DNA from: Eutrigla gurnardus
Taxonomy: Eukaryota; Chordata; Actinopteri; Perciformes; Triglidae
DNA: 64,000 nt
Reading direction: 5' to 3'
Assembly: GCA_963514095.1 (NCBI GenBank)
Contig: OY741267.1
Span: 12,435,585 to 12,499,584, forward strand
The notes under the pieces are model-generated. The model worked only from the letters and a program-made list of their open reading frames with translations. It made no database searches and was not told where the DNA came from. Shown one piece after another: positions 44,353 to 54,260 of the stretch. Numbering within the stretch: the stretch's first letter is position 1; every line of letters starts with the position of its first letter. The translations under genes were made by a program, and so were the position numbers.

Positions 44353-45234
44353 TGGGGGATGGGTGAAAAAAACACCTTTTTTTCACACCATTAGTTACTT
44401 CTCATTCTAAAACATTTACTTTGTGTTTCTCTGCATAGAAGAAATCATTACTACGTCTGGCACAAATGGATTTGAATATGTAGGTCTACTACTACTAACA
44501 GGTTGAATTTCACCAGAACACTATAGCCTACTTTATAATAATTATGCATTGTTTATTTATTCTGTGCATGACAGAAAAAGGACACAAACGTGTATACGTT
44601 GACTCATTAACGGAAACACACTGAATTAACTTTCAGTTCACCTAAAATAAATTTGTTTTTATGTAACGTTTCGGAAATGTTTTCTTATAACAACTCAAGG
44701 TGATATATTGCCATTGATTGTATTTGTGATGTTGACCGAAAAGGAAAAGTTCTGTTTATTATGTACTACTTAATCATAATTACGCATAGGCCTATGTAGC
44801 ATTGTTTATTTATTCTGTATATATGGCTACGGTGTAGGGTCTTGCTGCAGACCTGGAGACGTGCGGTTTTGAGCCCTTGCAGTTTTGGGCCCCACAGATT
44901 TATTTTATTTTTTCTAAGTGGGTATTGTTTTTCGGTGTGTAGCCCTTGTCTCCTTTTAAACTTAAAAAAATGTTTTGTTGAGATTTGTTGAGATAACCAA
45001 AAAACATAACAGAAGTCTGTGTTTCTGTGGGGATGTTGATTTTAACGTGTTTTTCAACACGTGTGATTTTAACAGACAGCCGCACCACTAGATAACAGTA
45101 TAACACAGAGCATACACCCATTGTGAGAATTACATTATTACAACAGGGGACATGTCAAATTGATGTTTAGACTATGCAATCAGCATTATTTTTTCATGAG
45201 TACACTGAGATAATTCTGCTATTTATGAGTCTGT
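43800..45234. other. 5' flank of giant transposon gene
   Basis: AT-rich, no coding stretch recognised; the first coding exon and promoter of the transposase-ULP1-PHD gene should lie here. Holds a (GT)n(GA)n microsatellite at 44287-44351. Confidence 0.4.
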
Positions 45235-45639
45235 GATAACAGGGCGATTCCTTTTAAATTGAATCTCAAATCATATGTAATTTGTGTCATATTTGACACT
45301 TTGACATGCTTTTATTCTGAAACAACACATCAGAATGTCTTGATACTCACTGGGTCACACTACCAGGTCATATACTGTCACTCTGAAGTGGAATTGTTGC
45401 TTGATAACAGGGCGTTTCCTTTTAAATTGAATCCCAAATCATATGTAATTTGTCTCATATTTGACACTTTGACATGCTTTTATTCTGAAACAACACATCA
45501 GAATGTCTTGATACTCACTGGGTCACACTACCAGGTCATATACTGTCACTCTGAAGTGGAATTATTGCTTGATAACAGGGCGTTTCCTTTTAAATTGAAT
45601 CCCAAATCATATGTAATTTGTCTCATATTTGACACTTTT
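45235..45639. repeat. 168-bp subterminal tandem repeat, right array (2-3 copies)
   Basis: Inverted relative to the left array, same consensus. Confidence 0.95.
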
Positions 45640-46028
45640 ACGGGCTTTTAATTTGAAACTATACACCAGAAAGACTTGAAAATTCCTGGGTAGCAATATG
45701 AGGCTGTGTATGTCTACTATTACCCTGAGTGAAATTAGCATACGGAAACATGGCCTTGTTAGAAATTCCAATAAAAAAACGATTGGCTTAAGATTACAAT
45801 TGTCAATTATTTGAGCCTTTATTTTGAAAGTACATATCACAAGGTCCATTTCCGTTGACAGTATTTGCTTTCGTTGACAGTCTTTCACTATGTACCCGAC
45901 GAATGCTTTTATTTTGAAAGTAGTTCTGAGACACTATTACCGTAAAGCTACTATAAACACGTACAGCAAAAAACTGGGTCGGCTGGCTTGACTGTCGTTC
46001 CCGATGTGTCGGCTGGCTTGACCGCAGT
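45640..46028. repeat. Right TIR, unique part
   Basis: Complement of 27092-27480; ends ...GGCTTGACCGCAGT before the CATTCGTC duplication. Confidence 0.9.
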
Positions 46029-46068
46029 CATTCGTCCGGGGTGCGCTGCTGCTTTGCGCCGGACCCGG

Positions 46069-46920
46069 TGAGACACCCGATTTGGTTCCCCCCCAGTTCC
46101 TGTTCCCCTTTACGCCGATTTACTGACGATCCGTGCGTAGTTGCTGTGTTACCGTACGTATTTACGGAAAAAAACGCAACGTGAAAACAGCTGGATGTAC
46201 GGAAAGCGAAATGGGACAAACCTCACACCAGGCTGTGCGGCTGTAATGTGCTGCGTTGATTTTAGCGTCACAAAACAACTAGGCCTATATTGTGTAGGCT
46301 ACTGTTATGTTACTTATTACATTAAAGCAAAAAAAATGTAAAGGTATTTGCTTGACCAGCCATTGGTTGGTCATTTGACAAAGGAATAAGATTAAAGGAC
46401 AATAATAGGGGAAACAGTTTCCATCAATGATGTATTTATTAGGGCAGTTTTAATCGCATATCGTGTTAACTCATAGTTAACTCGCAATTAATAACACTTT
46501 CAAAATTCCGTTTAAATCAACTCCAATTGAAGTTAAAAGATTCAAATTGAATGACACGTTATCAGTCATACAAAATGTACCTAATAACCAAAATCTTGGC
46601 CAAGTGATCTTCAGGGAGTTTTCATTTCATTTTGTTGACTTTGTTTGTTGATTGAATATGAAACTTACGGAACACAACAGATTTGGGAATTGTAAACAGG
46701 CAGTTAATTAGTACAATTGTAAACAAACAGTTACAAGTGTAGTTAACAAACAAATGATTTCTGATATGGATGTTGACATTCTGTGGGCAATACCTTTCAA
46801 AATCAAAGTAAAATTCACTCTTCTGTCTGTTCTAGCGTGTTGCGGTGACTGCGACTGGACTCTTCTCATGGTTAACCGGCCAGCAGCCCATCGTCATTTG
46901 TAATGTTTTGTCTGTATCTA
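46069..46920. other. Ginger left end
   Basis: Non-coding terminal region: inverted terminus, then AT-rich sequence without recognised genes up to the Tc1 insertion. Confidence 0.5.
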
Positions 46921-48552
46921 CAGGTGCTGGTCAACGAATTAGAATAATTTGAAATAGTGCAATCATTAAATTCTTTGAATGCATTTTTTGTGCAGAAAGC
47001 AAATCAGGTGTTCACCGCACCTGTCCTACTCGTTGGACTAATCACAGAACTCGTTACCTGTAAAAAATTTGCTCAGCTGAGCTTTCCAAAAGGCCCATTT
47101 AGGCCATTTAACTGTGACACTGTTGTTTTATTGAATTAGAATAATGGAGAAACCGTTTCATTGAATTAGAATAATTTTTATTATAATTAGAATCATCACT
47201 TTCTCAGTATTTTGTGGCTGCCCCCTTGGCTTGTATGACTGCCTGAAGTCTCCGCGGCATCGATTTGACCAGCTTGTCGCAAGTTTCCGCACTCACAGCT
47301 TCCCAGGCAGTGGCGATGTTCTGCTTCAGTTGGTCCAGCGTAGTAGGCTTTCTGTCGCGAATTTTCCGCTTGACGATGGCCCAAAGGTTTTCAATGACAT
47401 TGAGGTCAGGCGAGTTGGCCGGCCATGCCAAAACTTCAAGCTGTTTTTTAGTGAACCAATCTTTGGTCGACTTTGCCGCATGAGCCGGTGCAAGATCCTG
47501 TTGAAATATGAAGTCTTCTTCGCCGAACTGTTCCTCAACAGTCGGAATCAGGAACGTTTCCAGAACATCTTGATATACGGCAGCATTGACAGTCGTCTTG
47601 AGGAAGCAGAGTCTCCCTACACCTCGAGCGGACATGCATCCCCAGACCATAACGCTCTGGGGAAACTTGACGGATCTTTTCATGCACTCGTGGTTGTAGG
47701 TTTCGCCACCACGACGCCAGACACGAGGACCTTGGTCACCGAAGGAGATGCAGAAGCGTGATTCGTCACTGAAGACCACTTTCTGCCAGTCTTCAGCAGT
47801 CCACTCGACGTGTTCTTTGGCCCACTTCAGCCGTTTCTCCATTTGTTTCTTGTTCAGCATCGGTTTTACTGCTGGAACGCGAGATTTGAAGCCGAGTTCG
47901 CGCAGACGACGGTAAGTGGTTGATCTGGAGACGTCAGCGCCGGTCTGCTTGTTCCACAAGTCGGTGAGCTCGGAAGTGGACTTGAACCGGTTGCTGACTG
48001 CGATCTTTCTCAGCTGCTTGTTGTCGCGAGCAGAAGTTTTTCGGACGCCGGAACAGTTGGTGCGCTTGCTGCAGTTTTTCTTGAGAGCTTTGCAGACGGA
48101 AGACTGGCTGATGCCGAGCTGCTCAGCAATTTTAGTTTGGGTCAAGCCTTGTTGGCGAAGGGCTTGAATTTGAGCCACTATTCCGGTTGAGAGGTCGCGC
48201 TGCTTACCCATGATTGATTTTACAACTTAGAAATTCTACTCAACCCTGACTTTATACTGCACAGTGAACACTCTTCACAGAAAACAAAAATTCGAGCATT
48301 TATTCTAATTCAATGAAACGGTTTCTCCATTATTCTAATTCAATAAAACAACAGTGTCACAGTTAAATGGCCTAAATGGGCCTTTTGGAAAGCTCAGCTG
48401 AGCAAATTTTTTACAGGTAACGAGTTCTGTGATTAGTCTAACGAGTAGGACAGGTGCGGTGAACACCTGATTTGCTTTCTGCACAAAAAATGCATTCAAA
48501 GAATTTAATGATTGTACTATTTCAAATTATTCTAATTCGTTGACCAGCACCG
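46921..48552 (-). mobile_element. Tc1 transposon, apparently intact (1.6 kb)
   Basis: TA duplications at 46919-46920 and 48553-48554. Inverted repeats of about 250 bp (46921-47180 and 48300-48552) differ at about two sites over 240 bp. GAATTAGAATAAT occurs near each outer end and twice near each inner end, the IR/DR layout of transposase-binding repeats. Carries a full-length transposase. Confidence 0.95.
47204..48211 (-). CDS. Tc1 transposase, full length (335 aa)
   Basis: Starts at the ATG at 48211 (MGKQRDLSTGIVAQIQALRQ). Two N-terminal helix-turn-helix units (first at about 11-45) bind the inverted repeats. The catalytic triad is D149 (VVFSDESRF), D239 (FQQDLAPAHAAK) and E274 (SPDLNVIENLWA): DD34E, as in Tc1. 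No stop or frameshift; the length is normal for Tc1 (about 340). With near-identical ends the element could be mobile or was very recently. Confidence 0.95.
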   Translation of the reverse strand: MGKQRDLSTGIVAQIQALRQQGLTQTKIAEQLGISQSSVCKALKKNCSKRTNCSGVRKTSARDNKQLRKIAVSNRFKSTSELTDLWNKQTGADVSRSTTYRRLRELGFKSRVPAVKPMLNKKQMEKRLKWAKEHVEWTAEDWQKVVFSDESRFCISFGDQGPRVWRRGGETYNHECMKRSVKFPQSVMVWGCMSARGVGRLCFLKTTVNAAVYQDVLETFLIPTVEEQFGEEDFIFQQDLAPAHAAKSTKDWFTKKQLEVLAWPANSPDLNVIENLWAIVKRKIRDRKPTTLDQLKQNIATAWEAVSAETCDKLVKSMPRRLQAVIQAKGAATKY

Positions 48553-48589
48553 TATGTATGTCAATTGTGGCAACCATTGCCCTCCTGAA

Positions 48590-48705
48590 CCATCCCTGGA
48601 AGGAGGAATCCCCCACTCAGCGCTCCTTCCCAAGCCTGTTAAGCGCTTTGAGACTGTAATGGTGATTAAGGGCTATACAAATTAAATTTAATTGAGAAAA
48701 AAAAC
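48590..48705 (+). mobile_element. LINE/SINE 3' tail-like sequence
   Basis: AAGCGCTTTGAGACTGTAAT and GGGCTATACAAATTAAATTT resemble the 3' ends of fish L2/CR1-like retroposons. Short and diverged. Confidence 0.45.
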
Positions 48706-48711
48706 AATAAT

Positions 48712-48890
48712 AAATGAGAAGGCGAGTTAATTCGCTCTTTGTATAAAAATAATAATAAATGAGAAGGCGAGTTAATTCGCTCTTTGTATAAAAATAATAA
48801 TAAATGAGAAGGCGAGTTAATTCGCTCTTTGTAAAAAAATAATAATAAATGAGAAGGCGAGTTAATTCGCTCTTTGTATAAAAAAAATAA
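48712..48890. repeat. 45-bp minisatellite, 4 copies
   Basis: Unit AAATGAGAAGGCGAGTTAAT TCGCTCTTTGTATAAAAATAATAAT with a palindromic GAGTTAATTCGCTC-like core; copies nearly identical. Lies between the Ginger stop codon and the Tc1 end. Confidence 0.95.
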
Positions 48891-48913
48891 AGATTGCGTT
48901 AACGCTTAACGCA

Positions 48914-51900
48914 TTATTTTCCCTGAAGGCATGCCTGGCATTCAAATATGCCTTCCATGGACGGCTTTCCCACACACTCAGTGTGGAACCATCGTTCGCA
49001 CCTATCACAAGCAATCTGCAAATAAATAAAGGTAGAATTAGGCTGGCTTATAAATATGTGCTGGTTAATAAGGGCTGCACGCCAATCCTATAGTATAATG
49101 CTACTTACCCAAGTCAGGTTTTCCATATCATTAAAGGTCTCTGCCTCCCCACAAAAATGACACAGGTCACTCAAGTCATCTACGAATTAAGATAACTTTT
49201 GTAAAGAATTTGACAGACACGGGAAGCAAAGTCTAATAGGGTCAGGTTACACCATTATCCCTATTCAAGCCACTTGGTGGAGCGGTAGGACTCGCGACCA
49301 ACACACTGACACAGGTTGAAATCCTGACCTGTGTGCCTACTCCTATAAGGAAAGGGCATTGATTAAAAGATTTGAAGTGCTTACCAGATTGAGTGAGGAT
49401 GGTGGTGGCTATTTCCATCCTTAGATTATTCACAGAGGACGGGGGGAAATCGATGGATGTTGTAGCATCGATGAGGTGTTCTGCAAACTGAAAGTGTGAG
49501 AATGAGCCCATAATTCACAGGTCCCCCAATGCGTGATATAGCGTTTACACCTGTGATATCATTTGCCATGTAATATAGCATACTTTCAAAGCAAACACCC
49601 CACAAGATATTGTGTCCTGCTGGAGTGGGTGCTTCAGAGTGTCACACGTCCAGTGAGACACGTTCACGGCCATTCTTCTCATCAGGGCTCTAAAGAAAAG
49701 TTTGTTAAGTTGTTACTAGTGAACTAGTAAAAACCAAATATCCCTGCTGTAGGAAAATATAGGCTACCTCGTTGTCTCCAAACACCTTTTTATCTTCACT
49801 GGTGACTCTCCTAGAGAGTCCAGTAAAATAGTTTTCTTTTTGGATGGATACATGGCCTGGGAAAATATATATATATGGTAATAGGATTGTAAAAGTATGT
49901 AGGCCTTTTTACATTTTAATTTAGGAAAAGTCCTGGGAACTCCCTTCTTTGTCACATACTTACAACAAGAAACCAATGGTGGCAATCATTCACAATGCCT
50001 AGAATTGTCTCATAGGCAGAGGCATCCAGCTGAGAAAAGCATCACAAATAATGAGTGTAGGTTAATTATAGCCTTTAAACCCATCATTAAGCCCACCTTT
50101 TCACCCAAACAACCCTCAACATCAACTATATGATAACTGGTGGCTTGCACTTGCAGCACTGAACAAATAAACCCTCTTCTTTCAATCTCAGAGCCGAGAA
50201 CACCACCACCACCAACACCATTATCATGTTTCAGCACACCTTCAGTTTGAGATTTTTTTTCTGCCACATGGATGTCATGGCGAAAGTGTCCAGGTGGTAG
50301 GCTTTTTTTTCTGCATGCTGCCTCACCATTATTTTCAGATACGAATTGATTACCTACATCAACATTAAAAATGATTAAAACTTTGCAGGTGAAGCCATAA
50401 TGCCTTTGGAATTCAGGAATATGTACCTCGGACTCCAATTCCTGGCCAGGGCCCAGCTGGAAGATGTCTTGGTAAAAGACCTTGTAGGGCCCAACCTTTG
50501 CCAGTAGCACTTGGCTTTTATTGCCATTCCAGGCATCCATGATACCTGTAACACAGAGCACAATTAACAAACAACAATAAAGAGTTTTTAAATAAAGGCC
50601 ATTGTTGGGTATGTATCACTTACGGCTGCGCACAAGATCGTATGGGATTACTGGGTCCAGTGTACAAGCGGCCTGAGACGGTGAAGGTGCAGATGGTGCG
50701 TGAACTGTTAGATTAATTGGTGATTTGGGTGAGGATGGAGCAGGTGGTGAGTGGTAGGCGGGTTTATTTGAGAGGTCAAGCGGTGTCGGTAAAGGTGAAT
50801 GGGTGACTGAGGGGATAGTGGGACTGACAATAAACATTTTTTTCATTGGGGGTTCTTCTGGGGATGTTTTCTGAATTCGATGAGGTATGCGCGGTGCAGG
50901 ATCAATGAATTGTTTCAGATGGTCGGTGTTGATTTTGGCGTGTTGATTGCCGTTATCATCTACGAGGTCTGCACTTTTCCCATCTATTTTAGTGATGCGA
51001 TATGGTCCAAGCCAGGTACGCTCCAGTTTTCCCCCTTTCCGCTGCTGCGTTCTAATGTTTTTCCGCAGGACCCTCTGGCCCACAGTAAAGCAGACTTGAA
51101 AGGAATTTTCTGCCTTTTTTCCTGTTTTTTCACAACGCTGTTTCGAACCATGGCATCAAATGTTTCCTTTAACGCTATGCCTGCAGATACGGCTTTGTTC
51201 GCCACAACATCTTCCACTGAGCTGTCCACCTTTCCAATAGAAAAATAAACAAAGATTAAGAATGGAATTGGAATGCTGAAATTACCTGACACAAGTGAGA
51301 CAACATGCCATACCGTGAAATCCTCTGCTACTTCGCATGGGTACCGTGCCTCCATACCAAACATCATAAAGAAAGGAGAGAACCTGGTGGTGAAGTGTGG
51401 CTTCGTTCTGAGGCCAAACATCACGGCATCCAAGTATAGGTCCCATGTGTCTGGCTTTTCACCCACAAGTTTGCATAATGCTCTGTATAGACAGAAGGAC
51501 ATAATTGTCATCAGTCATCATGTTTTTTTAAATGACACCAATATTGTTGACAAGCTAATAGCTCTTCTGCAATCTATTTTGAGTCATTTCCTAATTACAG
51601 CTTCACCTCTGAATTGTTCCATTCAACTTTTCCACAAGACCATTTGTCTGTGGATGGTACGGAGCGCACAGACTCCTCTCCACATTTAAAAATGTGCAGA
51701 TGTTTGAGTTGAGCTGTTGAAAAACATGAAGAGTACAATTTAACCACAGATGTGTTTTGTATTGCATAGAGTAGTAGGTACATACAGCTTTCTGACCATG
51801 AAGAGCAGTGCTGGTTTATACACCAAGCCAAAATTGACTAACCTCATTCACAAACTCACTGCCCTGATCGGTGAGGATGCGTTGCGGTGCGCCAAACCTA

Positions 51901-52774
51901 TAAAAGAATTTCATTATGCACTGCGAGACCACCTGTGCACTTTTGTTGGGTATGGCGTAGACTTCGGCCCATTTGGTGTAGTAGTCCACCATGACACACA
52001 TGTACATGTTGCCATCTTGGGTTTTAGTCAGTTTTCCCACCAAGTCCATGCCGACCAACTCAAGTGGGTGGTCAACCTGAAAATCCCCAAATATATATCA
52101 TTGTTATCACAAAGCATGGATGTTGTTTGAAAGTATTCAGTGAAATGAAAGGCTTAGTACATACATGAATTGGAATATAATCTGGCTCCTTTTTGATGGA
52201 GAGCCTACTGTATTGGCATTTAGCACACTGTGAAACCTGGTGGTTCAAAAGTAGACATGGGAAATAAAGTCTAGGAAGCAAGAAAATATATGGATGAGCT
52301 CAATCTACTATACAGTACGATTAAATAATTCCATTTACCCATTTATCCAAGTCAACCCCCATTCCAGGCCAATAAAACCTGGCGGTGACTGCATATTTGG
52401 TCTTCTGGGTTCCACAGTGGCCTCCATGGGCACTATCATGGAAATCCAGAAAGATTTTGTTGGCCTCCTCCTCCCCAACCACTACTTTCTTACGGACCTC
52501 CATGTCGTTTTTGCATGATACGTAATACATTGTATCACCTATTGAAACAAGGTTGTTGTCAGTAGAATACAATAAACACTTAATTTACTCTGATAAGCAA
52601 TCGAGTTAGAGATCAGGGAATTATTAGGTAGGCATAGCGTTACAATGGCTTACCATCAAGCAGAAAACAGGCGGACCGTCTACGAATAACATATTTCTGC
52701 TCCTTCGATATCGCTATGGGATAGGATCCGTTTTTTTTGTAATTGAGAATCTCATTGTACAGTTTTCGGTCCAT
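48914..52774 (-). CDS. Ginger integrase-ULP1-PHD transposase (15 exons, one frameshift)
   Basis: Exons on minus: 52774-52654 (ATG at 52774), 52538-52339, 52236-52165, 52076-51843, 51713-51607, 51482-51314, 51229-50624, 50545-50427, 50353-50240, 50029-49964, 49856-49768, 49689-49584, 49487-49385, 49179-49109, 49015-48914 (TAA). All have GT/AG sites and matching phases. Domains: H2C2 finger (HDSAHGGH...CAKC); core D-D-E in LVGMDLVGKL, LTDQGSEF and TNGLVEKLNG; GPY/F module TWLGPYRITKI; ULP1 with CHHWFLV (His), ILLDSLGES (Asp) and QQDTISCGVF (Cys); PHD CHFCGE...IACDRCERWFHTEC. A one-base shift at A-runs near 51100-51130 in exon 7 separates core from GPY/F, so this copy is probably dead or mis-sequenced there. 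Relatives in vertebrates include GIN1 and KRBA2. Confidence 0.85.
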
Positions 52775-52859
52775 TGTCGACTCTTCACCATGAACTTGAA
52801 ATTCATTCAATCGTCGTTTCCCAGCTCGTGTACAACCTTCCCACGTGAATTTATACACG

Positions 52860-53562
52860 TTGCGCCCATCGTTATTGGTTAGGTTACGCCCTATTCAATT
52901 AAGCTATTATTATATTGCCTCGATCAGACCAAACAGACAACAACAGAGTAATTTCTTTATTAGGCCTGGTTCCAAAGAAATGCATGATTTATAAGATTTT
53001 AAAGAACTAGGCAGCTTAGAATGCCTATTCATTCATGAATTCACACAAATCAATGATCAATTCACCGAACAAAATATTGTTTACTGAAAGCCAATGTAGG
53101 CCTACCCATTATCTATATCTATTGAACGACATGCCCATAAAATAAGCTATAGGCCTACATGATTGTCATTGTGATGATTGACCTCTTCAACTGTTGCATA
53201 GACACGATACCAATTCAACAACAAAGCATGGTATTTATTTTTATTTTTTATTATTTACAAGTCAACAGATCCCAGGCGTGTACTCAGATCTGACATATTA
53301 CAAAAGCAATTAACTATATTACATTAAATACAATGACTCATAACATAAGTAATAGTATATTTAAAGAACAGAATAAACAATAATAGAAACAATAAAAATT
53401 GCGTTTTCGCACGCAATCTCTTACGCAACTCGTCAAACTTTTTGTACCACTTGGCTTTCCGTAGATCCAGTTGTTTTGGGTTGGTCCTGTGGGCGGAGTC
53501 AGATAACATTGCATTTCGAGGGGGAACAGGAATTCCAAGGGGGAACCAAATCGGGTGTCTCA
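52860..53562. other. Ginger right end and promoter side
   Basis: AT-rich 5' flank of the Ginger gene to the inverted terminus. Near the end, CCGATTTGGTTCCCCC and TTCCTGTTCCCC pair with the left terminus. No other gene. Confidence 0.5.
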
Positions 53563-53566
53563 CCGG

Positions 53567-54260
53567 ACGCTGTGCCGAGGGCCCGTCACCTTCACCCTCC
53601 TCACATCACCCTCCTCACATCACCCTCCTCACCGTCACCCTCCTCTGAGCCCAACGCTGCAGACTCTGGAAGGACAGAAACGATTTAACGTTTTGTTTTA
53701 TATACAATAAAAGTTTAAAATCTGTTCACCCTTATACCTCTGGTCTCAGTCGCGTCTGTGTCTCCCTCCTTTTCAGACACAATCCCCGTCAAAGTCACAT
53801 CAAAATCAAACTTACTCAAATCCTCTAGCAATACATTAAATCCATGTTAGGAGCGGAAAGATGTCATTTACCTTCAGATCACCGTCCGCTCCGTCCAGCT
53901 GACGCCGTTGACTGCAGCAGCATGTGTTGTCACTCGCACTGCGTCTTTTTCTTCGTGATCCCGCTGCTGTGGCCACTAAATTAAATTATTGTCCGGGCCT
54001 CCACCTCCCCAACAAGTGTCTCTTTCTCCGTTTCTGAAAAGTTACGTTTCTTTGCTTTTTCCTGACCTGTCGCCGTGATTCACCACACGGAAACGATAGC
54101 ATGCCGGCTCATTAACATAGTAAAATGTGGGCGTGTACAGGGCGGGATTCAGGTACACACACTTGTAGGTGATCCTGTGATTTATAAAGGAAACATTGCG
54201 TATAGTTTGCGTGCGCACTTTTAGTAAGGATCCTACGCACAGTTTTATAAATGAGGGCCC
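53567..54260 (-). pseudogene. Harbinger Myb-like gene, remainder, and right end
   Basis: On minus, 53567-53690 continues the Myb-like C-terminal exon, with a 14-bp repeat (GAGGAGGGTGATGT) in several copies at 53592-53645 that breaks the frame. An upstream exon piece lies at about 53740-53830 (SKFDFDVTLTGIVSEKEGDT). 54060-54260 is terminal sequence ending with the inverted repeat. Confidence 0.6.

Larger units (their letters stand above)
27092..46028 (-). mobile_element. Giant DNA transposon with MULE/KDZ-like transposase, ULP1 and PHD (18.9 kb)
   Basis: Flanked by the 8-bp duplication CATTCGTC at 27084-27091 and 46029-46036. Inverted termini start ACTGCGGTCAAGCCAGCCGA on both sides and extend about 390 bp, then run into a 168-bp tandem repeat (about 11 copies left, 2-3 right). 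The gene occupies 29670-43787 on minus. Without the Gmr1-like insertion the element is about 13 kb. An 8-bp duplication fits Zisupton/KDZ, hAT or P-like elements; the transposase core is MULE/KDZ-like by eye. Exact superfamily unresolved. Confidence 0.85.
46069..53562 (-). mobile_element. Ginger-type DNA transposon (7.5 kb, holds a Tc1)
   Basis: Target duplication CCGG at 46065-46068 and 53563-53566; termini TGAGACACCCGATTTGGTTC on both ends. Its gene at 48914-52774 is a Gypsy-integrase-like transposase with ULP1 and PHD domains. Ginger elements are cut-and-paste transposons whose integrase derives from LTR retrotransposons, and 4-bp duplications fit. Taking out the nested Tc1 leaves about 5.9 kb. 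Confidence 0.9.
26135..54260. mobile_element. Harbinger-type transposon hosting two nested elements (28.1 kb)
   Basis: Inverted termini GGGCCCTCATTTATAAA at 26135-26151 and at 54244-54260. Its own sequence is only 26135-27091, 46037-46064 and 53567-54260; it holds the 3' part of a Harbinger transposase (plus) and a Myb-like gene (minus), the standard convergent pair of PIF/Harbinger elements. The rest is the element at 27092-46028 and the Ginger at 46069-53562. Confidence 0.85.
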
